A stretch of DNA of 64,000 nucleotides from Clostridium aquiflavi (GTDB taxonomy: Bacteria > Bacillota > Clostridia > Clostridiales > Clostridiaceae): assembly GCF_031344075.1 (NCBI RefSeq), contig NZ_JAVJAN010000007.1:34057-98056 (forward strand), in the 5' to 3' direction. Each line of letters begins with the position of its first letter. Within the stretch, counting starts at the first letter, position 1. The notes below the pieces were generated by a model that ran no database searches, was not told the DNA's origin, and saw nothing but the letters and a program-made list of their open reading frames with translations. The position numbers were made by a program, and so were the translations under genes. Positions 34,569-43,871 of this stretch are shown here, piece after piece.

Positions 34569-35864
34569 ATGAATTATTCAGAACAATTAAAAAACAAAAC
34601 TATAACTGTAGAAAAAGCTTTATCACTTGTAAAATCAAACGATGAAATAGTTACTTCATTAGGACCTTGTGAAGCAACATTGTTCATGTCAAAGCTTCAT
34701 GAAATAAGAGACAGAGTAGAAAATGTAAGTGTAGTTAGTATGCTTAGTGCTTTAGATTATAAATATCATACAGACCCAAGTATGGCTGGACACTTTGTAA
34801 ATGAATCTACATTTTTTGCTGGACCAGCTAGAAAAGCTCATTCAACAGGTTTAGTTTCATATATACCAACTCATCTTAGATATGCTGGTATCAATAGACT
34901 TGATTATAAAACACCTAATATATTCGTTGGTGCTGTTACACCAATGGACAAGCATGGTTTCTTCTCATTATCACTTTCTACTGTATATGAAAGAGATTCT
35001 TTAGAAAAAGCAGATGTAGTTATATTCGAAGTAAACAAAAATTTACCTAGAATATTTGGAGATACTTCAGTTCATATAAGCCAAGTAGATTACTTATATG
35101 AAAGTAATGAAAAAATACCAGAATTATCTCCTAAGGAACCTTCTGAAAAGGATTTTATAATAGGTCAATATATCGCAGACTTAGTAGATGACGGTGCTAC
35201 TATTCAACTTGGAATTGGCGGAATTCCAAATGCTGTTGCTAAATCATTAATGACAAAGAAAGACTTAGGAATACACACTGAAATGATTACTGAAGGTGTA
35301 GTTGATTTATTTGAAGCTGGAGTTGTTAATAATAGTAAGAAAACTCTTCATAAAAATAAAATCATAGGTGCTTTCGCATTCGGTTCTCAAAGATTATATG
35401 ACTTTTTAGATGATAATCCTTGTATTGAAATGAAGAGATGCTCTTATGTAAATAATCCTTATACTTTAGCTAAAAACAATAAGATGACATCTATAAACAC
35501 ATCTCTTTCTGTAGATTTAACTGGTCAATGTGCTTCTGAAAGCTTAGGCTTTAAACAATACAGTGGAACTGGTGGACAAACTGACACAGGAATTGGTGCA
35601 CAAATGAGTCCTGGTGGAAAATCTATAATCGCTCTATACTCTACTGCTAAGAATGGTACTATTTCTAGTATTGTACCTAGTCATTATATGGGTGCAGCTA
35701 TTACATATTCTAGAAATGATGTTCAATATGTTGTTACTGAATATGGAGTTGCTAACCTTCGTGGAAAAAGCATTAGAGAAAGAGTTGATAGCTTAATCGC
35801 TATAGCTCACCCTGACTTTAGACAAGAACTTAAGAAGGAAGCTGTTAAGAATAGAATTTGGTAG
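34569..35864 (+). CDS. Acetyl-CoA hydrolase/transferase family CoA-transferase
   Basis: The 431-aa protein matches the family of butyryl-CoA:acetate and 4-hydroxybutyrate CoA-transferases (430-440 aa). Landmarks are GPCEATLFMSKL near residue 32, FVGAVTPMDKHGFFSLSLS near residue 118, IQLGIGGIPNAVAKSL near residue 214, IHTEMITEGVVDLFEAG near residue 234 (the region of the catalytic glutamate) and FKQYSGTGGQTDTGIGAQMSPGGKS near residue 320. It would move CoA between acyl-CoAs and acetate in acid formation; the substrate is inferred only. AGGAGG lies eight bases before the ATG. A long 670-base upstream region holds a repeat, stems and a Rex-like site. Confidence 0.88.
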   Translation: MNYSEQLKNKTITVEKALSLVKSNDEIVTSLGPCEATLFMSKLHEIRDRVENVSVVSMLSALDYKYHTDPSMAGHFVNESTFFAGPARKAHSTGLVSYIPTHLRYAGINRLDYKTPNIFVGAVTPMDKHGFFSLSLSTVYERDSLEKADVVIFEVNKNLPRIFGDTSVHISQVDYLYESNEKIPELSPKEPSEKDFIIGQYIADLVDDGATIQLGIGGIPNAVAKSLMTKKDLGIHTEMITEGVVDLFEAGVVNNSKKTLHKNKIIGAFAFGSQRLYDFLDDNPCIEMKRCSYVNNPYTLAKNNKMTSINTSLSVDLTGQCASESLGFKQYSGTGGQTDTGIGAQMSPGGKSIIALYSTAKNGTISSIVPSHYMGAAITYSRNDVQYVVTEYGVANLRGKSIRERVDSLIAIAHPDFRQELKKEAVKNRIW

Positions 35865-35893
35865 AATAAAATTTGGTAAAGGAAGTGCTAATT

Positions 35894-36082
35894 ATGGATG
35901 ATAAAAGTAAATTAAAGGAAATCCTAAGCAAATTGGATTCTATTAACGACAAAGTTAATAATATTCAATATCAAATTTTCCAAACAAGTGAATATTCTGA
36001 TAATGGTAGCTATATAGATTTTTTATATGACACTTATACAGAGTCACTTATAGAAAATGTTTGTCAGGTAATAGGTGATTAG
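35894..36082 (+). CDS. Small hypothetical protein after the CoA-transferase
   Basis: The 62-aa protein (MDDKSKLKEILSKLDSINDKVNNIQ...) is not recognised. Its first 30 residues look like a short coiled coil; the rest is acidic and Tyr-rich (SYIDFLYDTYTESLIENV). The ATG at 35894 is six bases after AAAGGAAGTG, which makes translation plausible. It lies 29 bases past the CoA-transferase stop and ahead of a shared terminator, so it is probably co-transcribed. No signal peptide or membrane segment is seen. Confidence 0.6.
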   Translation: MDDKSKLKEILSKLDSINDKVNNIQYQIFQTSEYSDNGSYIDFLYDTYTESLIENVCQVIGD

Positions 36083-36095
36083 TTTTATTATAAAG

Positions 36096-36131
36096 ATGGA
36101 TAAGTAGGAATGTATTTTTCTACTTATCCAT
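36096..36131 (+). terminator. Rho-independent terminator after the CoA-transferase unit
   Basis: ATGGATAAGTAG and CTACTTATCCAT form a perfect 12-bp stem, followed by TTTTCAATT. It may also serve recJ from the other strand, with a poorer U tract. Confidence 0.8.
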
Positions 36132-36206
36132 TTTCAATTGTAAAATAGCTGTGTTTTAAATATTGCTAATCTTAAAACTACTCACTTATATTTTTATAAT
36201 AAAAAT

Positions 36207-37973
36207 TTATCTATAATTTTGTATAACTATTTGAATGTTTATATTTCCATTGTATTCATTTATGCTTGGATAAAATATTAGATCTAAATTTATTGAATTA
36301 AATTCCCCATCATATAATTTTTGCAGTTCTTCATAATTATATTTCTTAGTTATATATTCTTCAAACTCTTCAATATCCCCAAAGTAAATTGATTCTATTG
36401 CTCTTCCATTGGAAGTTTTCAATTTTATTTTTAATACGTTTTTATTTTGTCCAAGTACCATAGCTTTTACCGCATTGATATTTTTTGCTCCAAACAATGG
36501 TTTAGAATTTCCCTTTCCAAAAGGCTCTAAAATCTCCAAATCATTTATCATATCATAATTAATATTTTCTAATCTCAAAGGTACATCAATTGTTACTTTA
36601 GGAATAAGTTCTTCTTCTGTTAATTTAGTATTTCTATTAAGTCCTTTTCTAAGTAAGTCTATATTACTTTCTTCTAAAGACAGCCCAGCAGCCATTGGAT
36701 GCCCCCCAAACTTATTTAATAAGTCCTTACATTTTAACAATTCTTCAAACATATTATATTCTTCTATTGATCTTCCAGAACCTTTTACATCATCTTCCGC
36801 TTTTGTAAGAATTATTGTAGGAACATTATATCTTTCTCTTATTCTTCCTGCTATTATTCCTGCTAAACTTTCATGAACTTCAGGAATATATATAACAAAT
36901 ACCTTATCATCTTTCATAGTACTGCCTTCTATAATTTCTACAGCCCTTTCCACACCATCGCTAGTCATGCTTTTTCTTTCATCATTTAATTCAACTAACT
37001 CTTTTGCTAAACTCAAAGCTTCCTCTTCATTTTCACATAATAATAATCGTAATCCCTTTTTAGCTGAATCTAATCTTCCTGATGCATTTATACATGGTCC
37101 TATAACAAAACCCAAATGATAAGTTGAAATTTCCTTACCATCCATCTTAGTTTCTTTCATTAAATATTTTAATCCTAAATTGGTAGTATTGTTTATCATC
37201 TTTAATCCATTTTTAACAAATATCCTATTTTCATCAATTAAATCTACAACATCACACACAGTTGCTATGGCAACAAATTCTATTAGCTTATAAAGTTCTT
37301 CCTTAGAAATATTAATTTTTTCATATAAAACTTCAATTAGTTTAAATGCCACACCAGCACCACATATTTTATCAAATTTATATCCACACTCAATTTGTTT
37401 AGGATTAATTATTGAATCTGCTTCTGATGATATAAAAGTTCTATCTCCTTTTTCATCTTCAACGAAAGGAATGTCATGATGATCTGTTACTATCACTGTC
37501 ATACCTAACTTTTTAGCATATTTTATCTGTTCTATTGCAGAAATCCCATTATCGCATGTTAATAAAGTATCTACTTCATCATTCTTAGCTTCAAGTATTA
37601 TTTTTTTATTTATACCATAACCATCTTTTATTCTGTCAGGTATTTCATAATCAACATTGGCACCACATTTTTTAAGCGCTGTATATAATATATAAACACT
37701 TATTACTCCATCAACATCATAATCACCAATTATTCTAATTTTCTCTTTAGAATCTATTTTTTCTTTTAATATTTTAGTAGCCTTTTCTATATCCTTCATC
37801 TTATATGGATCGTGAAAGTTACTATAAATAGGATTTATATAATTTTTTATCGTATCCTCTTCTACAATATTTCTATTTATCATTAATCGAGTTATTAATT
37901 CACTAATACCATATTTTTTAGATATATTCTTATAATCGGCTTTAATATTTTTTACAAACCATCTTTCTTTCAT
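36207..37973 (-). CDS. recJ: Single-stranded-DNA exonuclease RecJ
   Basis: The 588-aa DHH-family 5'-3' exonuclease has motif I RIIGDYDVDGVISVYIL near residue 79, motif II TCDNGISA, motif III VIVTDHHDIP near residue 152 and GPCINASGRLDSAKKG near residue 290. The DHHA1 domain shows GSGRSIEEYNMFE and FGGHPMAAGLSLEE near residue 412, followed by an OB-type C-terminal domain. It acts in recombination and repair. GAGGGG lies six bases before the ATG. The length suits the Firmicutes short form lacking an extra C-terminal extension. Confidence 0.93.
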   Translation of the reverse strand: MKERWFVKNIKADYKNISKKYGISELITRLMINRNIVEEDTIKNYINPIYSNFHDPYKMKDIEKATKILKEKIDSKEKIRIIGDYDVDGVISVYILYTALKKCGANVDYEIPDRIKDGYGINKKIILEAKNDEVDTLLTCDNGISAIEQIKYAKKLGMTVIVTDHHDIPFVEDEKGDRTFISSEADSIINPKQIECGYKFDKICGAGVAFKLIEVLYEKINISKEELYKLIEFVAIATVCDVVDLIDENRIFVKNGLKMINNTTNLGLKYLMKETKMDGKEISTYHLGFVIGPCINASGRLDSAKKGLRLLLCENEEEALSLAKELVELNDERKSMTSDGVERAVEIIEGSTMKDDKVFVIYIPEVHESLAGIIAGRIRERYNVPTIILTKAEDDVKGSGRSIEEYNMFEELLKCKDLLNKFGGHPMAAGLSLEESNIDLLRKGLNRNTKLTEEELIPKVTIDVPLRLENINYDMINDLEILEPFGKGNSKPLFGAKNINAVKAMVLGQNKNVLKIKLKTSNGRAIESIYFGDIEEFEEYITKKYNYEELQKLYDGEFNSINLDLIFYPSINEYNGNINIQIVIQNYR

Positions 37974-38001
37974 TTTATCCCCTCACCTTTTACAAATAAT
38001 A

Positions 38002-38062
38002 ACAAACAATCCACAACTTCACTTAAACTTCATGTTAAAAAGTGGATAAAATCGTGGATTGT
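38002..38062. repeat. Inverted repeat between the DJ-1-like gene and recJ
   Basis: AAACAATCCAC and GTGGATTGTTT are complementary across a 37-base loop that holds a second GTGGAT. It lies just past the DJ-1-like gene and could be its terminator on the minus strand, although the loop is long. Confidence 0.45.
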
Positions 38063-38071
38063 TTATATTTT

Positions 38072-38100
38072 GCTATATTTTAGTAGAGTGTTGATATATT
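38072..38100. repeat. Family C repeat arm
   Basis: GCTATATTTTAGTAGAGTGT followed by TGATATATT matches the left arm of the 49110-49195 element. It overlaps the last bases of the DJ-1-like gene's stop region. Confidence 0.5.
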
Positions 38101-38635
38101 ATTTATATAACATAGACTTAGCTAATTCTTCTACTTTATCGTATCCCAGCTTTTCTATTAACTTATAAGCAAATTCTATAGCTGTTGCTGGACCTCTACT
38201 CGTTATTATATTACCATCAACAACAACATTATCTTCTTTGTAGTTGCAATTTATAAGTTCATCTTCAAATCCAGGATATGAAGTTATATTTCTTTCATTT
38301 GTTAATCCTGCTTTTCCAAGTACTATAGGAGCTGCACAGATAGCACCTATTATTTTACCTTGTTTATCATGCTTGTTAACAAACTCTATAACTCTTTCAT
38401 CATCTTTTAAGTTTTTTGCTCCAGGCATCCCACCCGGAAGTGCTACTAGATCATATTCCATATCAGACTTAAAGATCTTATCTGCTTTTATTGTAACTCC
38501 ATGAGAAGAAGTTACACATTCTTTATTCATCGAAACTAAATCACAAACTATATCCGCTCTTCTTATAATATCAGATATAGTTAATGCCTCAACCTCTTCG
38601 AAACCTTCTGCTAATAATACACATGCCTTTTTCAT
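38099..38635 (-). CDS. DJ-1/PfpI family protein
   Basis: The 178-aa protein has the DJ-1/ThiJ pattern: VLLAEGFEEVEALTISDIIRRA at the start with a conserved Glu, DLVALPGGMPGAKNL near residue 62 and the nucleophile elbow IGAICAAPIVLGKAGL near residue 96 with its reactive cysteine, then ITSRGPATAIEFA. Family members work as glyoxalases, redox sensors or chaperones; the role here is not known. GGAGGA lies ten bases before the ATG. It follows parC by 18 bases, so it is probably on the parE-parC transcript. Confidence 0.9.
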   Translation of the reverse strand: MKKACVLLAEGFEEVEALTISDIIRRADIVCDLVSMNKECVTSSHGVTIKADKIFKSDMEYDLVALPGGMPGAKNLKDDERVIEFVNKHDKQGKIIGAICAAPIVLGKAGLTNERNITSYPGFEDELINCNYKEDNVVVDGNIITSRGPATAIEFAYKLIEKLGYDKVEELAKSMLYK

Positions 38636-38653
38636 AAAATTCTCCTCCTACTA

Positions 38654-41563
38654 TTATACAATCATAATATCTTTCAATTCATCATCAATCATTAACATAA
38701 CATTCGTTCCTCTTCCAGCACGATTTTGAAGCTTTATATCTTCAACAGTTATATTTAATTTCTCATTTGCCTTTGAAGTAAGTGAAATTTCTTGTGATCT
38801 AGGTGATATTATAACCATATTTCCATTAACCTCTAAGTATTTAGAAACATATGCTCCAAATATAACCTCATCTTCTTCTCTTAAACTAATGCCAGTAACT
38901 CCAGATGCAACCTTTCCCATAGAATTAACATTCTCAACTGGGAATCTTATTGCCATACCCTTCTTAGTTATCATTATTAAATTTCCTAAAGTTATATTAT
39001 TTATATCTACAGATATAACCTCATCATCTTCTGTCTTAAGTTTATAGAAAAACTGCTTTTGAGTATTTACTTTAAACTCATTTAATAAAGTTTTCTTTAC
39101 TAATCCCTTTTTACTAAAAGAATAAAGTGCTAAATTATTATCGTAAGAAGAAATTGAACTTATTCTTATTATCTTTTCTTTCTTTTCTAATTCTCCAGTA
39201 AATACTTCTAATTTAATATCTTCATTCATTATATTTTTCAATAAGAATCCAGGTATTTTATACATATACCCCTTATTACTAAATAGCAATAAGGTTTTTA
39301 ATGAATTTATTTTTGCTCTATTCGAATCTACTTTTGATGTCTTATAAGACTTAAGTATATTTTTATCGTTAATCCCTATGTTAAATTCAAAATATTCTTC
39401 TTCTTTACTTTCATTCACTTCAATAATTTCATCATCTACAGATAAATTAAATAATTGAATAGGTAAAATATTTCTTGGTACATTTTCAAGTTCTGGTACT
39501 TCTATTGTAAACTCTAAATCTAATTTAGTTTTTATATTTAAATAATCATTATTTTCTTCTCTATCTCTTAATTTAACATTCAGTAATGCATCCTGATCTC
39601 TTAATTTTAATGCTTGAAGCTTTCCATAAGATGTTTCAAATTTATCTAGTGAACTTTCTTTTATTCCACCACTTTTAGTTATAAATCTAAAAATTTTATT
39701 TGGATTAAAGTTATCTACTGATATAACTTCAACTATTTTTTCATTTTCTAAATTTAGAGATTTTATTATAGTATCAAGTCTTTCACCTTTTTCTTTCCAT
39801 TTTAATTCTGGAATATTTATTCCTTTAGCTTGATACATAAACCCCTTATCCGTAAAGATAAGAAGACTATCTCTAGTATTTGAACTTATTAGATATTCTA
39901 ACTTATCCCCTTCTCTATATTCTATATCCTCAGGATTAGAATTGGATCTAATATAATTTTTAACTGGTATTCTTTTTATAAATCCATCTTTAGATAAAGT
40001 TATCATAACCTCTTCAACTATTATAAGTTCTTCAATATCTATTTTACTCTTGGCATCATCTTCTATAATTTGAGTTTTTCTTTCGTCCCCATATTTATCA
40101 CTTATTTCTTTTAATTCAAATTTTATAACTTTTAATAATTCTTTTTCATTTGATAATATCTTTTCAAGTCTTTTTATTATTTTTTCAAGTTCTTTGTATT
40201 CTTTTTCAAAAACTTTTATTTCAAGACCTGTTAATCTATATAGCATTAATTCTAATATAGCTTGAGCTTGTTCTGCTGTAAAAGCAAATTTTTCAATTAA
40301 ATTATTAGATGCATCTTTTTTAGATTTTGAGCTTCTTATAGTTGCAATAACTTCATCTAGTACATCTATAGCTTTAATAAATCCTTCCACTATATGGAAT
40401 CTCTTTTGTGCTACCTCAAGCTCTTTTTCACTTCTTCTTGTTACTATTTCTTTTTGATGATTTACATAATGCCTTATCATATCTTTAAGGCTCATGGTTT
40501 CAGGCTTTCCATCAGCTAAAGCAACCATATTAAAACTTATATTACATTGAAGTTCTGTCTTTTTAAATAAGTATTTTAATATCTTATTTGCACTATCCTC
40601 ATCAGCAGATTTCTTTAATTCTATTACTGCTCGTATACCATTTCTATCAGACTCATCTCTAATGTCAGATATAAGCTCTAATGCCTTTGAGTGCCTTCTA
40701 TCTCCTGTCATCTCAGAAATAGTTTGAAGTAATTTTGCTTTATTCCTTCTATAAGGGAACTCTGTAATAGCTATTCCAATTCTACCACTGTCTAGCTTTT
40801 CGATATTAGTTTTCGCTCTATACGCTACTTTACCAACACCACTTTCATAGGCTGATCTAAGTGAATTTTTTCCTATTAATATTCCACCGGTTGGCAAATC
40901 TGGTCCTTTAATATGTTCCATTAATTCTTTAATATCTATTTCATTATTATCTATATATGCTAATACTCCATCTGTTACTTCTTTTAAGTTATGTGGAGGA
41001 ATGTTAGTTGCAAGACCTACTGCAATTCCAAATGATCCATTAACTAAAAGGTTAGGATATCTACTTGGTAATACCTTAGGTTCAAATTCACTATCTGAAT
41101 AGTTTGGAACCATGTCAACAGTATCCTTATCTATATCTCTCAACATTTCCATGGAAATAGGTGCAAGTCTAGCTTCTGTATAACGCATGGCTGCCGCACT
41201 ATCTCCATCAATTGATCCCCAGTTTCCATGACCATCTATTAGTGGAGCTCTTGTTGAAAAATTCTGTGCCAAAATAGTCATAGCATCATACACTGATGAA
41301 TCTCCATGTGGATGAAATTTACCTAATATATCTCCTACTATTCTTGCCGACTTATAATAAGGTCTATCTGGAAAAGCCTTTAGAAGATATGCTCCATAAA
41401 GTATTCTTCTGTGCACTGGTTTTAGTCCATCTCTTACATCTGGAAGTGCTCTTTCTTTGGCTACTTCAATAGCATAAGGCAAATAATTTTCAGGCATAGC
41501 TTCCTCTAATGGTACTTTAATTATATTATTATCTCTTGGTATACTTTGAACTTTTTTTGCCAT
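38654..41563 (-). CDS. parC: DNA topoisomerase IV subunit A (ParC)
   Basis: The 969-aa type IIA topoisomerase A subunit has the breakage-reunion domain (NYLPYAIEVAKERALPDVRDGLKPVHRRIL near residue 25; catalytic Tyr in MRYTEARLAP near residue 128; quinolone region PHGDSSVYDAM near residue 91), a long coiled coil (residues about 370-490) and a beta-propeller C-terminal domain. No GyrA box (QRRGGKG) is seen, and parE is directly upstream, so ParC rather than GyrA is called. With ParE it unlinks daughter chromosomes. GGAG lies eight bases before the ATG. Confidence 0.92.
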   Translation of the reverse strand: MAKKVQSIPRDNNIIKVPLEEAMPENYLPYAIEVAKERALPDVRDGLKPVHRRILYGAYLLKAFPDRPYYKSARIVGDILGKFHPHGDSSVYDAMTILAQNFSTRAPLIDGHGNWGSIDGDSAAAMRYTEARLAPISMEMLRDIDKDTVDMVPNYSDSEFEPKVLPSRYPNLLVNGSFGIAVGLATNIPPHNLKEVTDGVLAYIDNNEIDIKELMEHIKGPDLPTGGILIGKNSLRSAYESGVGKVAYRAKTNIEKLDSGRIGIAITEFPYRRNKAKLLQTISEMTGDRRHSKALELISDIRDESDRNGIRAVIELKKSADEDSANKILKYLFKKTELQCNISFNMVALADGKPETMSLKDMIRHYVNHQKEIVTRRSEKELEVAQKRFHIVEGFIKAIDVLDEVIATIRSSKSKKDASNNLIEKFAFTAEQAQAILELMLYRLTGLEIKVFEKEYKELEKIIKRLEKILSNEKELLKVIKFELKEISDKYGDERKTQIIEDDAKSKIDIEELIIVEEVMITLSKDGFIKRIPVKNYIRSNSNPEDIEYREGDKLEYLISSNTRDSLLIFTDKGFMYQAKGINIPELKWKEKGERLDTIIKSLNLENEKIVEVISVDNFNPNKIFRFITKSGGIKESSLDKFETSYGKLQALKLRDQDALLNVKLRDREENNDYLNIKTKLDLEFTIEVPELENVPRNILPIQLFNLSVDDEIIEVNESKEEEYFEFNIGINDKNILKSYKTSKVDSNRAKINSLKTLLLFSNKGYMYKIPGFLLKNIMNEDIKLEVFTGELEKKEKIIRISSISSYDNNLALYSFSKKGLVKKTLLNEFKVNTQKQFFYKLKTEDDEVISVDINNITLGNLIMITKKGMAIRFPVENVNSMGKVASGVTGISLREEDEVIFGAYVSKYLEVNGNMVIISPRSQEISLTSKANEKLNITVEDIKLQNRAGRGTNVMLMIDDELKDIMIV

Positions 41564-41583
41564 AATATTTCTCCATTCTTAAC

Positions 41584-43533
41584 TTAATTGAATTCTCCGT
41601 ATTTATACATATAATTTTTTCTCGGCTCTACTACATCGCCCATAAGTAGAGATATCATTTTTTCTGCTTTTGCTGCATCCTCTATTGTAACTTGTATAAG
41701 AGTTCTTGTTTCTGGATTTAAAGTAGTTTCCCATAATTGTTCTGGATTCATTTCTCCAAGTCCTTTATATCTTTGAATCAATGCACCTTTCCCAATTTCT
41801 TTTTTAGCCTTTTCTAGCTCTTCATCACTATATGCATACTTTACAGTCTCAGAACCTTTATTAACCTTGTATACTTTGTATAAAGGTGGTTGTGCTAAAT
41901 ATAGATGCCCATTTGCAATTAACGATCTCATATATCTATAAATATAAGTCATCCATAATGTTCTTATGTGATATCCGTCTACATCAGCATCACTCATTAT
42001 TATAACTTTATCATATTTCATATCATCTTGTTTATAATTTTCTAATGTCCCTGTTCCAATTGCCGCATTAAATATTCTTAACTCTTCTGAAGCTAAAACA
42101 TTCTCAAGCTTTTGTTTTTCAGTGTTCATTATTTTACCTTTAGATGGCATTATAGTTTGGAATCTTCTATCTCTTGCTTGTTTTGCAGAACCTCCTGCTG
42201 AGTCTCCCTCAACAACTATAAATTCATTAACACTTTTATCTTTTAATGTACACACTGCAATTTTACCTGCTAAAGGTGCTGTTCCAACTCCAACCTTTTT
42301 CTTTTCAGCATCATTTATCTTTTTAATTTTTTCTCTTCTCTTTGCAGATTCTAATGCATTACTAATTAAAGTTGTTGCTAACTCCTTATTATCTTCTATC
42401 CATTCTAATAATTTAGTATATACTAAATCATTCATCATAGTATACGCTTCATTATTTCCTAGTTTAGTTTTGGTTTGTCCTTCAAAAATCGGATTGGTAA
42501 TTTTAATTCTAAGTATTGCAGTCATACCTTCTCTTAAATCATTACCTTCAAACTCTTTATCCTTTTCTTTTATTAAGTTAAGCCTCTTAGCACCCTCTTT
42601 AAAAGCTCTCGTCATACCAGTCTTAAATCCAGTTTCATGAGTTCCAGCTTCAGTAGTTGGTATATTATTCACATAACTTGCTATATACTCTGTTGATGAA
42701 TCTGTGAATTGTATACAGATTTCACCTTGCACTTGAAGATTATTTACTGTTCTTTCTCCCTCGAAAATAATAGGATTGTCATGAATAACTGTTTTGCTTT
42801 CATTTAAGTAATTAATAAAATCTAAAAGACCATTTTCTGAGTAATATTCTTTTTGAATCTCCTCATCTTTTCTTCTATCTATAAGTTCTAATCTTATTCC
42901 TTTGTTTTGGAATGCTAGCTCTTGCAATCTACTATCTATAACATCAAATTTAAAATCTGTAGAAGAAAATACCTCTGAATCAGGTTTAAAAGTGACTTTC
43001 GTTCCTGTTTTATCAGTCTTTCCAATTACCTGTAACTTACTCACAGGTGTACCTGGCATAGATCTTTTTAACTCCTTATCAAAAGCATATTCAAATCTTT
43101 GTCTATAAATATTACTGTTTTGATACACTTCTACTTCAACCCATTTTGATAAAGCATTCACTACAGCTGCTCCAACTCCATGAAGTCCTCCAGAAGTTTT
43201 ATAATTTTTATTATCAAACTTACCTCCAGTATGAAGTTCTGTAAATACCATTTCAACACCTGATTTTTTCTTTAAAGGATGTATTCCTGTTGGTATTCCT
43301 CTACCATTATCATAAATTGTAGCACTTTTATCTTCATTTAAAATAATAGTTACCTTATCTCCATATCCATTTGTAATCTCATCTATAGCATTGTCTAATA
43401 TTTCCCATATACAATGATGTAATCCCTTAGTTCCTGTAGACCCTATATACATACCAGGTCTAATTCTTACTGGTTCCAACTTCTCTAAAGATGTTAAATC
43501 AGTAACATCATAATTATTATTTTTTAATTCCAT
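41584..43533 (-). CDS. parE: DNA topoisomerase IV subunit B (ParE)
   Basis: The 649-aa ATPase subunit has the GHKL fold: EPVRIRPGMYIGSTGTKGLHH near residue 21, EILDNAIDE near residue 44, DNGRGIPTGIHP near residue 75 and GGLHGVGAAVVNALS near residue 115. The TOPRIM domain follows with VVEGDSAGGSAKQARDRRFQ near residue 432 and MSDADVDGYHIRTL near residue 511, and QRYKGLGEMNPEQLW near residue 590. It pairs with ParC, encoded 20 bases downstream. GGAGGG precedes the ATG by six bases. Confidence 0.94.
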   Translation of the reverse strand: MELKNNNYDVTDLTSLEKLEPVRIRPGMYIGSTGTKGLHHCIWEILDNAIDEITNGYGDKVTIILNEDKSATIYDNGRGIPTGIHPLKKKSGVEMVFTELHTGGKFDNKNYKTSGGLHGVGAAVVNALSKWVEVEVYQNSNIYRQRFEYAFDKELKRSMPGTPVSKLQVIGKTDKTGTKVTFKPDSEVFSSTDFKFDVIDSRLQELAFQNKGIRLELIDRRKDEEIQKEYYSENGLLDFINYLNESKTVIHDNPIIFEGERTVNNLQVQGEICIQFTDSSTEYIASYVNNIPTTEAGTHETGFKTGMTRAFKEGAKRLNLIKEKDKEFEGNDLREGMTAILRIKITNPIFEGQTKTKLGNNEAYTMMNDLVYTKLLEWIEDNKELATTLISNALESAKRREKIKKINDAEKKKVGVGTAPLAGKIAVCTLKDKSVNEFIVVEGDSAGGSAKQARDRRFQTIMPSKGKIMNTEKQKLENVLASEELRIFNAAIGTGTLENYKQDDMKYDKVIIMSDADVDGYHIRTLWMTYIYRYMRSLIANGHLYLAQPPLYKVYKVNKGSETVKYAYSDEELEKAKKEIGKGALIQRYKGLGEMNPEQLWETTLNPETRTLIQVTIEDAAKAEKMISLLMGDVVEPRKNYMYKYGEFN

Positions 43534-43783
43534 AAGGCCCTCCTAAAACTATACTTAAATCTATTATATTTTTAAGTAAGTACTAATATTTTAACTCTCA
43601 CTATTCTATATTATATTTCCACTGTTTACTATAGCTATTATTTATAGTAAATTTACTTTTAGTACAGACATGCGAACTTATGTACTATTATACTATAAAA
43701 ATATACTTTATTTTACATCTCATGTCAAAAAATAAAATATTTAATTTTAATTTACCATATTCCATATATCCCATACGCGAAAG

Positions 43784-43847
43784 AAGAGTGCTTTATTTAG
43801 TTATGTAATAAAAATTTTAAGCTTTATTACACCTTTTAAGCACTCTT
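43784..43847 (-). terminator. Cruciform hairpin after the family 2 glycosyltransferase
   Basis: Outer arms AAGAGTGCTT and AAGCACTCTT are perfect, with an inner pair GTAATAAA/TTTATTAC. It lies just past the stop at 43872. The rest of the 338-base gap to parE is AT-rich DNA without a recognised element. Confidence 0.6.
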
Positions 43848-43871
43848 TAAATCTAATTCTATATAACAAAT

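Noticed and set aside
42122..42640. Plus-strand 172-codon frame opposite parE
   Set aside because: It lies wholly inside the well-supported parE gene and reads as a hydrophobic mirror of TOPRIM-region codons; no start signal is present.
38654..43533. DNA gyrase (GyrA/GyrB) rather than topoisomerase IV
   Set aside because: No GyrA-box is visible, the order is B then A without dnaA/recF neighbours, and the C-terminal domain is ParC-like; gyrase is not fully excluded.
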